13,369 nucleotides of DNA from an uncultured Eubacteriales bacterium (GCA_902766185.1 CACXCQ010000009.1:1-13369); one strand, 5' to 3'. Counted from the stretch's first letter, positions 1 to 8,392 are shown. The notes: a model not told the origin generated them from the sequence alone. Numbers and translations: made by a program.

Positions 1-841
1 AGAACCGGGTCTTCTCGAGCCCTTCCATATTCAGCTGATTGCCGATGAGAAAATGCAGGTTGACGAACAGCAGGTCATCTTCTCCCAGGCCTGCTTCGAT
101 CTCCTCGATGATCTCTCTGGTCCTGCGGATCTGCTCGTCTTTGTCCGCCGACCTTCCGGTACCTCTCCAGGTGGGCATATACGCGTAGATCCGCTTCCCC
201 TCGAGGCCGTACTCCCTGCGGATGCTGGCCTGCCACGTGACATCGTGGAGAGCATCGTTTCTGGGGTAATCCGTGACCACCGTCTTCCCCCGGTACAGGC
301 GGGTGATCATGTAGTCCTGCATCATCACGTCCCGGGTGTAGGTGTTGGGGAACAGCAGGTAATCCGCCATCAGGAAGTTCTTCTGGACGTTGCCGATGGA
401 TGTGGAATTGTAGATGTCTGCCCGGCCCAGCCGCTTCAGCGGAGTCCCGTGCCAGGTGTTCAGATAGACCTGCTCCTGCCTTTTGATAAAGTATGGCGGG
501 AAGGAATTGTCGGTGATGAGTATCCCTGCCGTGGCCAGGATCTCCTTGTAGCGGGCGCTGTTTCGCACCACCGGCTCGATCCGGTCCCAGCCCAGTTTTG
601 CGAATCTCTTCCGGGCTTCTTCTTTCGTGTCCTTCGTTACGGACACGGCCATCCGGTAGTTCTTCCATTTGGGCTCCTCCTCGAGGCACCGCAAAAAGGC
701 AAACACGTTTCCGTCCACGTGCTTGCCCTGCCCCGCCTCCAGCAGGATCAGATGCTGATCCACCGGCTTCTCGAGGAATTTCGGGTAGATCTGATTGTTT
801 CTCGCCCTCCGAATGGCGTTCTTATACCGTTTGATTCCCAT
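1..841 (-). CDS. CDP-glycerol:glycerophosphotransferase, TagB/TagF-like (3' end cut by window edge)
   Basis: Reading the minus strand from the ATG at 841 gives 280 open codons to the window edge, so the C-terminus is missing. The protein matches the TagB/TagF (Glyphos_transf) family, which transfers glycerol phosphate or related units from CDP-glycerol onto teichoic-acid-type polymers at the cytoplasmic face of the membrane. Visible family motifs are NTWHGTPLKRLG (residues 128-139, with the presumed catalytic His131), YPRND (192-196) and YMPTWR (221-226). His263 in NLHFLIG sits about where the second catalytic histidine is expected, although the family usually has HP rather than HF there. The start is supported by AAGGA at 847-851, five bases upstream. 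The gene overlaps the end of the YfhO gene by 20 bp, implying translational coupling. The family is secure; the exact polymer (wall teichoic acid, capsule or other) cannot be told. Confidence 0.88.
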   Translation of the reverse strand, partial: MGIKRYKNAIRRARNNQIYPKFLEKPVDQHLILLEAGQGKHVDGNVFAFLRCLEEEPKWKNYRMAVSVTKDTKEEARKRFAKLGWDRIEPVVRNSARYKEILATAGILITDNSFPPYFIKRQEQVYLNTWHGTPLKRLGRADIYNSTSIGNVQKNFLMADYLLFPNTYTRDVMMQDYMITRLYRGKTVVTDYPRNDALHDVTWQASIRREYGLEGKRIYAYMPTWRGTGRSADKDEQIRRTREIIEEIEAGLGEDDLLFVNLHFLIGNQLNMEGLEKTRF

Positions 842-3800
842 GGCCGTCCTTTTTCTTCTTCCTGTTCCTGCGCCAGCAGACGATGCCGGCGATGATGGTC
901 AGCACCAGGCCGATGACGGAGACGATGCCGCCGAGGATCAGCGGCTTATTCCGGTACTTCAGCTGGATCTCATGCTGACCGGCAGGTACCTTCGCTCCCA
1001 GGAAGGTGATGTTCACGTCGTCCAGCTTCTCCGCCTTGTTTCCGTCCACATACACTTCCCAGTTGTCGTTCACCGGCATGGAAAGGTAGAGGATCCCGGC
1101 GTCTTCGGTATAGACCGTGCCCTTGGCGTGCCACTCGTCAAAGGAGGTCAGCTCCAGACGGTTGGCTTCGCAGGATCTGGCCCAGCGGTCGAAGTTCTCG
1201 CAGGACATGGCCGACACGTACATCCTGTCGAAGGTGTAGGTCCCCTTCTTCGACAGGCTGATGGTGAGCAGCCCGCTGAAATCCTTGCAGTATCCCATGT
1301 TCAGGTCGTAATCCCGGATCCCCGCGATGGCCTGATTGCTGATCTCGTTGATGGCCATCTTCTTCAGCGCCGCCCGGTTGCATTTGATGGTAAAGGACTC
1401 GCTCTGCTCCCCGTCCTCGCAGTTTCGCATGAGGTTGTCGAAGGAAACCACCAGCTGGCTGTCCTTCACGCTCTCCACCGCGATGGTGATCTCCGCGTCT
1501 TTCTTCTTGGCGATGATCTTCCCGTCCTCCAGCTTGCAGCGGTGGGTATCCACCACCTGGAAAGGCACGTCCATGATGTCCAGATCCACCTCCGAGGCAT
1601 TCACCGCCCGCACCGGCTCCATCTCCTTCACTTCATCGTCCGGGAGCACCGCAGCCTGCAGCAGAGCCTGTTCTCTCTCCAGTCTGGACAGCTTCGTGAA
1701 TTCGCTGAGGGGCATCACCTGCTGGTAGACGAATCCCAGTCCCGCATTGTGATCGCTGCGGAACACATTCACTCCATCGATCTCCGTGAACGGCTTGAAT
1801 CCGTAGGGCGCGTAGATGTCGGAGCCCGTCCAGCCGTTCTTATTGTCATCACCCAGGAAGTACCGCACGCCCAGCAGGAAGTCCAGCCCCATGCGGTTGC
1901 CGTTGGACAGGACGTATACCCGCTTGCAGTATCCGTAGTTGTTCCCCACCAGCCGGTTGTATTCCAGCAAAGTCTGGGGGATCCTGGTGTTGTAAACGTA
2001 GATGTTTCTGGTCTGCCACCACAGGTTCTCGTTGGCGGGATACTTCATCTGATGATGCAGGGTGATCCCATCCACCTGATCGATGCGGTAGAAATCCTTA
2101 TCTTTGATCTGGTTGCCCACCCGCTGGGTGGAAGCCTCCAGCTGTTTGTTGATGGCGTTGTTCCGCAAAAAGTCGCCGCTGTTGTTATAGAAGCCGAAGC
2201 TCCATCCGGCCGACAGGCTGAGGAACATCAGGGCGAAAACAGCGAAGCGCACCGCCCGGGAGAAGCCGGGCAAAGGTTTCGCTGACAGTGATACTGACGG
2301 TGCTTCCTGCGGCGCGGCAGGCTCTGCGGCAGGCGCGCTGACCGGAGGCTCGGCCGGAGTTTCGGTCGGCGCTTTTTCCAGCGCTTCCTCCGGCGCTCTT
2401 TCCGGAGCTTCCTCCGCGATTTCTTCCGGCGCATCTTCCTTGGCGTCCGGCTTTTCCGGTGCGCCGCCCAGGATCTCCGCGAATTCCGCCACCGGCTCTT
2501 TGACCGTTTTCACCGGGGCATCCGCCGCCATTGCAGAAGAAGCCGCAGGCTCTTCGGCCGTCTTTGTAACAGCCACCGCCGCTTCCTCCGGCGCCGCTTC
2601 CTCCACCTGCTTCAGGACCTCCTGGTCCGCTTCTTTGGCGTCCCGTCCCCGCAGCACCCGGCCGGCGCCGATGGACAGCACCGGGATCATGGCAAGACCC
2701 GCCAGCAGCTGCAAAGGCAGGAACAGCCTTTCCGTCTGGCCGAAGTCGATTATCCCCGCCACCTTCAGACCGGCGGTCCAGGCCGCGATGAACAGCCACC
2801 CAAGGCACATGAGGATCAGTCCGGATTTGCCGGAAAGAGCCTTCGGCTCCAGCTGCTCCGCGCCGCACCATACGGCGAAGAAGATCAGGGTGAAGCTCCA
2901 TCTCAGGGTGGGATAGCCGAAGCCGTTGAACATGCTGCAGCAGAACGGAAGCATCATCATGAGCAGCAGGATCACCGACATCACGAAATGGGTGGATCTC
3001 CGGGAGAAGGTCTTCAGGGCTACCGGGAGCAGCAGGAAGATCAGGATCGGAAGTCCGATATCCAGATAGTCGTAGGTCATGCCCCGGCCGATGAGCCTCT
3101 CTCCGAAGGAAATGTAGTAGTCCGGATCAAAAAGTGTCTGGGCAACATCCGCGGAGCTCTCCTTGGAGGCGCCGGACAGAGCCGCTACTGCGGTCAGGGC
3201 CTCGAAAGCGGAGAGCATGACACCGATGATGCCGTACAGAATGAACGATCCGATCCGTCCGGCGAATTCCTTCAGCGAAAAATGCCGGTTGTAGGCGAAG
3301 TACCGGAGCAGAATATACAGGATGACGACAATGGCCGCCATGTAAGCGAAGTAGATATTGCGGACGAGGTAGTAGGCCACCACCAGAATGAACAGAACGG
3401 GCGACCTGCCTTTGTATACCCGCTCCACCGAAAGGATGAGCAGCGGGAACAGGATGGCGTTGATCAGGAAGGAGCTCTGGGTCAGGGATACGCTGACGAA
3501 CCAGCCGGCGAACACGTAGCACAGGCTGCCGGCCAGGGTCTGGAATTCCCTCATCCTCACCTCTCGGGCGAAGGCAATGAAAGAGAGGCCTCCCACGTAC
3601 ATCTTGAGCACGGAGGCAAGCGAATAACCCAGCTCGACGTATCCGGCCGGGAACAGAGCCGCGATCAGATTGAATGGATCCAGATAGAAATCCAACTCCA
3701 GATCCATTCCCGTGCCCATGCTCCAGGACCACAGGGGGAATCCCTCCCCGCTGGCCAGGCCCTCGATCTTGTGCTGGTAATCCACGGTCCAGAAATACCC

Positions 3801-3968
3801 CTGCTTGTATCCGTCACCGTATTGGATGAACGATTTGTGCAGGAGCAGCATGATGGCATAGATCCCGATGATCATGATGCCAAAAAGAACGGTATATTTC
3901 CCCAGCAGGATCCAGATGTCCCGCTTCCGATGATTCAGGGTTATCGCTGATGTGTTATCTGTTACCAT
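822..3968 (-). CDS. YfhO-family membrane glycosyltransferase-like protein with Ala/Glu/Pro-rich insert
   Basis: This is a 1048-residue polytopic membrane protein. The N-terminus has one helix (about 20-44) followed by QYGDGYKQ (49-56), then a loop with PLWSWSMGTGMD (78-89) and YLDPFN (95-100), which is the signature of the YfhO family (GT-C fold). YfhO of Bacillus and Listeria is required for glycosylating lipoteichoic acid from an undecaprenyl-phosphate sugar on the outer face. After roughly a dozen helices comes a strongly biased Ala/Glu/Pro-rich segment (about residues 440-565), then a helix, a large soluble domain (about 595-1000), and a final helix with a lysine-rich tail. The insert explains why it is longer than the roughly 850-900 residues usual in the family. 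Its start overlaps the end of rfbB by 14 bp and its stop overlaps the TagF-like gene by 20 bp. The ribosome binding site is modest (GAGAAG, four bases upstream). The sugar and acceptor are unknown. Confidence 0.87.
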   Translation of the reverse strand: MVTDNTSAITLNHRKRDIWILLGKYTVLFGIMIIGIYAIMLLLHKSFIQYGDGYKQGYFWTVDYQHKIEGLASGEGFPLWSWSMGTGMDLELDFYLDPFNLIAALFPAGYVELGYSLASVLKMYVGGLSFIAFAREVRMREFQTLAGSLCYVFAGWFVSVSLTQSSFLINAILFPLLILSVERVYKGRSPVLFILVVAYYLVRNIYFAYMAAIVVILYILLRYFAYNRHFSLKEFAGRIGSFILYGIIGVMLSAFEALTAVAALSGASKESSADVAQTLFDPDYYISFGERLIGRGMTYDYLDIGLPILIFLLLPVALKTFSRRSTHFVMSVILLLMMMLPFCCSMFNGFGYPTLRWSFTLIFFAVWCGAEQLEPKALSGKSGLILMCLGWLFIAAWTAGLKVAGIIDFGQTERLFLPLQLLAGLAMIPVLSIGAGRVLRGRDAKEADQEVLKQVEEAAPEEAAVAVTKTAEEPAASSAMAADAPVKTVKEPVAEFAEILGGAPEKPDAKEDAPEEIAEEAPERAPEEALEKAPTETPAEPPVSAPAAEPAAPQEAPSVSLSAKPLPGFSRAVRFAVFALMFLSLSAGWSFGFYNNSGDFLRNNAINKQLEASTQRVGNQIKDKDFYRIDQVDGITLHHQMKYPANENLWWQTRNIYVYNTRIPQTLLEYNRLVGNNYGYCKRVYVLSNGNRMGLDFLLGVRYFLGDDNKNGWTGSDIYAPYGFKPFTEIDGVNVFRSDHNAGLGFVYQQVMPLSEFTKLSRLEREQALLQAAVLPDDEVKEMEPVRAVNASEVDLDIMDVPFQVVDTHRCKLEDGKIIAKKKDAEITIAVESVKDSQLVVSFDNLMRNCEDGEQSESFTIKCNRAALKKMAINEISNQAIAGIRDYDLNMGYCKDFSGLLTISLSKKGTYTFDRMYVSAMSCENFDRWARSCEANRLELTSFDEWHAKGTVYTEDAGILYLSMPVNDNWEVYVDGNKAEKLDDVNITFLGAKVPAGQHEIQLKYRNKPLILGGIVSVIGLVLTIIAGIVCWRRNRKKKKDGHGNQTV

Positions 3969-4974
3969 ACATCTTCTCGTAATACTGTTGATACTCGCCG
4001 CTGATGATGGTCTCCCACCATTCCTTGTTTTCCAGATACCAATCGATGGTCTGGCGGATCCCGGTGTCGAAATCCGTCTGGGGCAGCCATCCCAGATCTG
4101 CGTGGATCTTCGCCGGGTCGATGGCGTAGCGCAGATCGTGTCCCTTGCGGTCGCCCACGAAGGTGATGAGGCTCTCAGGCTTGCCCAGCTGCTTCAGGAT
4201 GGTCTTGACCACATCCAGATTGGTCTTTTCATTGTGTCCGCCGATGTTGTAGACCCGCCCCACGGCATCGCCCCGCAGGATCAGATCGATGGCACGGCAG
4301 TGGTCCTCCACGTAGAGCCAGTCCCGTACGTTCTCCCCTGTCCCGTAGACCGGCAGGGGCTTGTCCGCCAGAGCGTTGGCGATCATCAGCGGGATCAGCT
4401 TTTCCGGGAACTGATAAGGTCCGTAGTTGTTGGAGCACCGGGAAATGCTCACCGGAAGCCCATAGGTCCGGTGGTAGGCCATGGCCAGAAGGTCCGCCGA
4501 AGCCTTGGAGGCGGAGTACGGGCTCGAGGCTGTCAGAGGCATGTCCTCGGTGAAGAACAGGTCCGGCCTGTCCAAAGGCAGGTCTCCGTAGACTTCATCC
4601 GTTCCCACCTGATGGAACCGGCTGACGCCGAAGGCTCTGGCCGCGTCCATCAGCACCTGTGTCCCCAGGATATTGGTCCGCAGGAAGACCCCCGGATCCT
4701 CGATGGATCTGTCCACGTGGGACTCCGCGGCGAAGTTTACCACGATGTCGAACTTCTTCTCTTCGAACAGGGCGAAGACCGTCTCCCGGTCAGCTACATC
4801 CCCCTTCACGAAATGGAAGTTCTCCTGCTCCATGACAGGCTGCAGAGTCTGCAGATTCCCCGCGTAGGTGAGGGCGTCCAGCACAGTCAGCTGATCCTCG
4901 GGATGCTCTCTGAGATAGTAAAAGACGAAATTGCTGCCGATAAATCCGGCTCCTCCGGTCACCAGTATGTTCAT
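3955..4974 (-). CDS. rfbB: dTDP-glucose 4,6-dehydratase (RmlB/RfbB)
   Basis: This cytoplasmic NAD-dependent short-chain dehydrogenase/reductase converts dTDP-glucose to dTDP-4-keto-6-deoxyglucose, the second step toward dTDP-rhamnose and other 6-deoxy sugars. The 339-residue protein has the nucleotide-binding GGAGFIGSNF (residues 7-16), the RmlB-specific TDE triad (Thr125-Asp126-Glu127), the catalytic YSASK (Tyr153, Lys157) and the downstream SNNYGPYQFPEKLIPLMI block. The length is typical. I chose the ATG at 4974 because AAGGAG (4982-4987) lies seven bases upstream and the Rossmann strand begins at once (MNILVTGG); an upstream in-frame ATG at 5004 would add ten unconserved residues and lies inside a hairpin. 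It overlaps the YfhO gene by 14 bp. The partner genes rmlA, rmlC and rmlD are not in this window, so the final sugar cannot be deduced. Confidence 0.96.
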   Translation of the reverse strand: MNILVTGGAGFIGSNFVFYYLREHPEDQLTVLDALTYAGNLQTLQPVMEQENFHFVKGDVADRETVFALFEEKKFDIVVNFAAESHVDRSIEDPGVFLRTNILGTQVLMDAARAFGVSRFHQVGTDEVYGDLPLDRPDLFFTEDMPLTASSPYSASKASADLLAMAYHRTYGLPVSISRCSNNYGPYQFPEKLIPLMIANALADKPLPVYGTGENVRDWLYVEDHCRAIDLILRGDAVGRVYNIGGHNEKTNLDVVKTILKQLGKPESLITFVGDRKGHDLRYAIDPAKIHADLGWLPQTDFDTGIRQTIDWYLENKEWWETIISGEYQQYYEKMYGNR

Positions 4975-4981
4975 TCCAGTT

Positions 4982-4987
4982 CTCCTT
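4982..4987 (-). promoter_or_regulatory. Ribosome binding site that fixes the rfbB start
   Basis: AAGGAG on the minus strand, seven bases before the ATG at 4974. It supports this start over the in-frame ATG at 5004, which has no such site and falls inside the inverted repeat. Confidence 0.8.
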
Positions 4988-4996
4988 ATTTCAGCG

Positions 4997-5041
4997 AAAA
5001 GCACTATGAGTATATCCGAGACATATGATCATAGTGCTTTT
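4997..5041 (-). terminator. Perfect 13-bp inverted repeat between L,D-transpeptidase and rfbB; probable terminator
   Basis: Arms AAAAGCACTATGA (4997-5009) and TCATAGTGCTTTT (5029-5041) are exact reverse complements around a 19-nt loop. On the minus strand the stem ends in TTTT, and on the plus strand in TTTTT. It lies 45 bp after the L,D-transpeptidase stop and only 22 bp before the rfbB ATG, so it most likely terminates the upstream gene. I see no good promoter between it and rfbB. It may therefore act as an attenuator with read-through, or a promoter may overlap the hairpin (TATGAT lies in the loop-proximal arm). The T-runs are short, so termination strength is uncertain. Confidence 0.6.
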
Positions 5042-5086
5042 TCGTTATCCTTTCAGTTCATCCTTCTGTCTCATGCCTTTCGGGCA

Positions 5087-6580
5087 TTAGTAGACAAATA
5101 CTGCGGAACCTTTCAGTTTGGTGTTGTAAAGCGTTCTTGCCGCTTCCAGTTCAAGTCTCACGCATCCGCCGCTGGCCGGTCTTCCGATGGTGTTTGCCGG
5201 CTTCTTGTGGAATCCGGTGTATGCATAGAATACCGTCCAGTAAGGAATGCCGTGGCGGCTGCGCAGCTTGTTCCAGACTTTGTGTCTGCCCGTGGGGGTA
5301 GGTGTGCTGGCCTTGCCGGTGGAGCAGTTGTATACCGCAACCAGCTTCCACTTGCCGCCGGACTTCTTGAACCAGTTGGCCTGCTGGGTGTAGGTGTTGA
5401 CCCAGAACAGGGAGCTGGTCTTGCTCGTCAGCTTGCGGTCGTTGACATAGGCTTCCTTCTCAGCCTTGGTGTAGGGCTCGCTGGAATCGTACTGCGCTCT
5501 GGCGTTCTTGCACTTATCCGTGGAGAAGTAGATGGTCTTGCTTCCCTTCTTGATCATGTAGCGTCCGCCCATGGCGCCGTAGGCCTTGATGGTCTGTCCT
5601 GCCTTGTAGTACTTGGCCTTGCTGTGGCCTTTATACGTCGTGTAAGCCCATCCGGAAGACTTTACTTTGGCGATAAAGTACGCCGGACGGATCGGGCCGT
5701 CCTTGACACTCTTTGTCTTGGAGCCGATGTTCAGTTCATAAGTTCCCCCGGTGGAGGGATCGGTGTGATACGGCGTATCCTTGCGGTATACCGGTCTGAC
5801 GTAGAACTTGTAGGTCTTGCCTTCCTGCAGCGCCTTTTTGTTGATCTTGTCCACTACATAGGTGTAGCTCTTCTTGGCGCTCTTGACCTTGATCTTCTTG
5901 ACCAGCTTGTCGTTGACGAATATGCGGTAGAAGACTGCGTCCAGACCTTCGGGAGCTTCACCGATGGCATCCCACTTGAGGGTGACCTTCTTGTATCCGG
6001 CCATGGTCTCCACGCCGTCCACTTCCGGAGGCTCCGGGATCTTGAACTTCACGGTGCAGGTGCCCGTAGCGTCCGGAATCGCCTGATGGTCTTCGCCGTA
6101 AGCCGTGACCGTGAACGTGTAGCTGTTGCAGTACACCTTGTTCAGGTCTGTCACGGTGAAGGTCTCATCCGTGAATTCCGCGGATTCGTCCACTACCGTC
6201 ACCGCAGGCTGCGGATCTGCAGCTGTCTGATAGTCGTAATACTGGCTGGTGATCGCGTAGTGATATGTGGGATCGAGTTCGTTCCAGTTCAGCACCGCCT
6301 GCGTATCTTCCAGGGTGGCTGTCAGCGTGATGAGTCCCTCCTGCGCCTCGAGCGTAGCTTCCTCAGCCGGCGCTTCCGGCTCTGCCGCCGGCTCCTGCAC
6401 GTCCTGGTCAGGGGCCGCGATCTCTTCGCCGGCCTGCTGCTCAGCCGTCACTGCCGGTTCTGCCGCCGCTTCCGGATCATCCTTGGAAACAGCGCTGACT
6501 GTACCGGCGGTACCAGCAATGGTCAGCATCATCACGAGTGAGGTGAACAGACTGATCCATTTTTTTGTCGATCTCTTCAT
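5087..6580 (-). CDS. Exported L,D-transpeptidase (YkuD) with fibronectin-like domains
   Basis: The 497-residue protein starts with a signal peptide (KRSTKK, hydrophobic 9-27, likely cleavage near residue 30), followed by an acidic Ala/Glu/Pro-rich linker (35-80). Two beta-rich stretches (about 82-178 and 181-287) look like fibronectin type III modules, and residues 300-355 could be an SH3-like wall-binding region, which is less certain. The C-terminal part (about 390-497) is a YkuD catalytic domain: PTPTGRHKVW (427-436), GFH (His458) and ASGGCVRL (469-476, presumed nucleophile Cys473). YkuD enzymes make 3-3 peptidoglycan cross-links or attach proteins to the wall. The motif reads SGGC where SHGC is common; this variant is seen in some Firmicute enzymes. 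GGGAG lies nine bases before the ATG. It is followed by the hairpin at 4997-5041, so it may be the last gene of its transcript. Confidence 0.9.
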   Translation of the reverse strand: MKRSTKKWISLFTSLVMMLTIAGTAGTVSAVSKDDPEAAAEPAVTAEQQAGEEIAAPDQDVQEPAAEPEAPAEEATLEAQEGLITLTATLEDTQAVLNWNELDPTYHYAITSQYYDYQTAADPQPAVTVVDESAEFTDETFTVTDLNKVYCNSYTFTVTAYGEDHQAIPDATGTCTVKFKIPEPPEVDGVETMAGYKKVTLKWDAIGEAPEGLDAVFYRIFVNDKLVKKIKVKSAKKSYTYVVDKINKKALQEGKTYKFYVRPVYRKDTPYHTDPSTGGTYELNIGSKTKSVKDGPIRPAYFIAKVKSSGWAYTTYKGHSKAKYYKAGQTIKAYGAMGGRYMIKKGSKTIYFSTDKCKNARAQYDSSEPYTKAEKEAYVNDRKLTSKTSSLFWVNTYTQQANWFKKSGGKWKLVAVYNCSTGKASTPTPTGRHKVWNKLRSRHGIPYWTVFYAYTGFHKKPANTIGRPASGGCVRLELEAARTLYNTKLKGSAVFVY

Positions 6581-6626
6581 GTTCTCTTACTCCCTTCTCC
6601 TTTGTACATCTGTTTCAATATCAACG

Positions 6627-6660
6627 CTTATATTAATCTCTATCTTTAATATACTATCAA
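6627..6660 (-). promoter_or_regulatory. Possible promoter for the L,D-transpeptidase
   Basis: The 109-bp gap between 6580 and 6690 turns very AT-rich, unlike its neighbours. On the minus strand it has TTGATA (6655-6660) and, 17 bases on, ATTAAT (6632-6637), overlapping TATAAG (6627-6632). No single -35/-10 pair is convincing, and I see no terminator after the upstream membrane-protein gene, so co-transcription from 8413-8441 is also possible. Confidence 0.35.
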
Positions 6661-6689
6661 ATAATCGCCTTTCCGACAACCCCATAATC

Positions 6690-8387
6690 TTACCGGGTCA
6701 CCACCTGCCAGATCTTCTGGCCGGCGATCTCGTCCTCCAGAACGAAGGTGATCTCCTTGCCGTCCTGCCCGTACCATTTGTTGAAGTATTTCTCCAGCTT
6801 TTGCATATTCTTCTGCTCCACCACGTACACCCGGTCGTTGTCGATGATGTCTCCGAACATGTTGTTCAGACCGTAGGCCTTCAGGTGATCCATGGTGTAC
6901 TCGGACTTGGTCCCCCATCCGCCGAAGCAGAGCATGTTCTTCTCAAACCCCGGCTGCGGCGCCATCTCCGGATGGAGATAGACGATGGCCGAATCCTTTT
7001 CCCTGGTGGAGAATACGAAGAACCGGTTCTCCCTGGCCTTCATATAGTCTGTAAGGTCTGAATTCATCACGCCGTTCTCCAGCTTTTCCGCCTTATCGTT
7101 GCTGTAGGTAGCCAGCGGATACACCGCCGTCAGGATGACGAATGCCGCGATCACGCAGAGAACCCTTCTCTCCCAGACGGCGAAGGCGCTGACCTCTCCG
7201 GCCTTGTTCCTCCACTGCATGTCGCTGTAATAGTAGTACAGCAGCCAGAGGGCCGCCCCGAGGTCCGCGATGTAGGACGCCCGGTAGACCGTTCTCCCCA
7301 GGTGATAGAGGTAGAGATAGAGCAGGATCGTGAAGCCTCCGAGCAGAATGATGTAGATCCAGTATTTGGGCCGCAGGCACAGTATGCCTCCCGCCGCTAG
7401 CAGGACCAGTATGGCGATGTGTATCCCGCCGGGCTCAAGCTTGCGGACATTCTTCATCATATCCTTGACGAACGTCTCCGCTGTTTCCTTCGGGCTGGGG
7501 GTGACCGCCGCAGACTTCATGTATATCTCGTCGATCTTCTCCAGGTTCTCCTGGCTGGCTGCTCCGTCGTAATCCAGATACCAGGCGTCGATCAGGTAGA
7601 GGTCGTTTTTGGAGATCCCCATGGCTTTCAGATCATCTTTGATGGTGTCGTAGCTCTGGTACACCGGATAGTCGATGACGTCCGCCCTCACCCGGTTGTA
7701 CTGGCTGTATTCGGTGATGTCGCTGTTATGGCTGGAGTAGTAGTTCATCCCGTAGGTCCCGCAGAGCAGGATCACCAGCACGATGTAAAGCGCGATCCGC
7801 CCGCCGCTGAAATACCCGTCGCTGACCAGATCGTGCCGATAGCGGATCGCCCAGAGAAGCAGATACAGCGCCGCAAAGGCGATCGCCACATACAGGTTGA
7901 CGAACCGCAGGCAGGCTCCGGTGTAGACCAGGAGCAACCCCAGGAAATGATACAGCGGGTTGCGCATTTCGATCACCGCGTCCGTCATGATCATGATACC
8001 CGCCACCACCAGCAGCGCGGAGGTCTTCGTAAACTGGATCACCGCGTAGTGATCAAAGGCAAACACCGCGATCACCAGCACGCAGATCATCGTGAACCAA
8101 AAGGATTTCCGCTGGTCCATGAGAATCTTCAGCACGGCGGTGAAAGCGACGAAGGACATGATGATCTGCATCCAGACGAACACGTTGACCCCCGGCACCA
8201 GAGCCTGGATGGGGATCAGCGCCCGGCACAGGAACATGTTGACCAGAAGCACGTTGTCGTATCCCTCAACGATCCTGAGCACGATGCCGAAATCATCATT
8301 GGACTCATAGGAAAGATCCGTGACCGCCATAATGGCGCCCAGTATGGCAGCGTTGATCAGAAATGATATGAGCCAGTTTCTTTTCAT
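6690..8387 (-). CDS. Polytopic membrane protein, possibly GT-C-like, unrecognised family
   Basis: The 565-residue protein has a membrane-embedded first half: helices near residues 7-23, 46-64, 68-88, 97-112, 122-137, 146-180 and 198-213. A soluble stretch (about 215-318) follows, with YNRVRADVIDYPVY (230-243) and GISKNDLYLIDAW (257-269). More helices lie at about 321-336, 341-360, 372-388 and 408-426, with a soluble C-terminal domain (430-565). The acidic motif ESNDDF (28-33) right after the first helix is where GT-C transferases carry their acidic residues, so a lipid-sugar-dependent transferase is possible; this is inference and I cannot name the family. The start at 8387 is supported by GGAGG five bases upstream and by a promoter at 8413-8441, which excludes the in-frame ATG at 8480. 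It lies 109 bp upstream of the L,D-transpeptidase. Confidence 0.85.
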   Translation of the reverse strand: MKRNWLISFLINAAILGAIMAVTDLSYESNDDFGIVLRIVEGYDNVLLVNMFLCRALIPIQALVPGVNVFVWMQIIMSFVAFTAVLKILMDQRKSFWFTMICVLVIAVFAFDHYAVIQFTKTSALLVVAGIMIMTDAVIEMRNPLYHFLGLLLVYTGACLRFVNLYVAIAFAALYLLLWAIRYRHDLVSDGYFSGGRIALYIVLVILLCGTYGMNYYSSHNSDITEYSQYNRVRADVIDYPVYQSYDTIKDDLKAMGISKNDLYLIDAWYLDYDGAASQENLEKIDEIYMKSAAVTPSPKETAETFVKDMMKNVRKLEPGGIHIAILVLLAAGGILCLRPKYWIYIILLGGFTILLYLYLYHLGRTVYRASYIADLGAALWLLYYYYSDMQWRNKAGEVSAFAVWERRVLCVIAAFVILTAVYPLATYSNDKAEKLENGVMNSDLTDYMKARENRFFVFSTREKDSAIVYLHPEMAPQPGFEKNMLCFGGWGTKSEYTMDHLKAYGLNNMFGDIIDNDRVYVVEQKNMQKLEKYFNKWYGQDGKEITFVLEDEIAGQKIWQVVTR

Positions 8388-8392
8388 AGATT

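Noticed and set aside
75..689. Minus-strand open frame of 204 codons
   Set aside because: It is a shifted reading of the TagF-like gene; the other frame carries the NTWHGTPLK and YPRND motifs and stays open to the edge.
795..2285. Long plus-strand open frame (496 codons) antisense to the YfhO gene
   Set aside because: It lies opposite a well-supported family member, has no ribosome binding site or domain, and its His/Val/Leu-rich composition is typical of an antisense reading of GC-rich coding DNA. The same applies to 2988-3950, 3952-5028 and 4931-6541 (+), and 9179-10630, 10750-11364, 11814-12422 and 12561-13196 (-).
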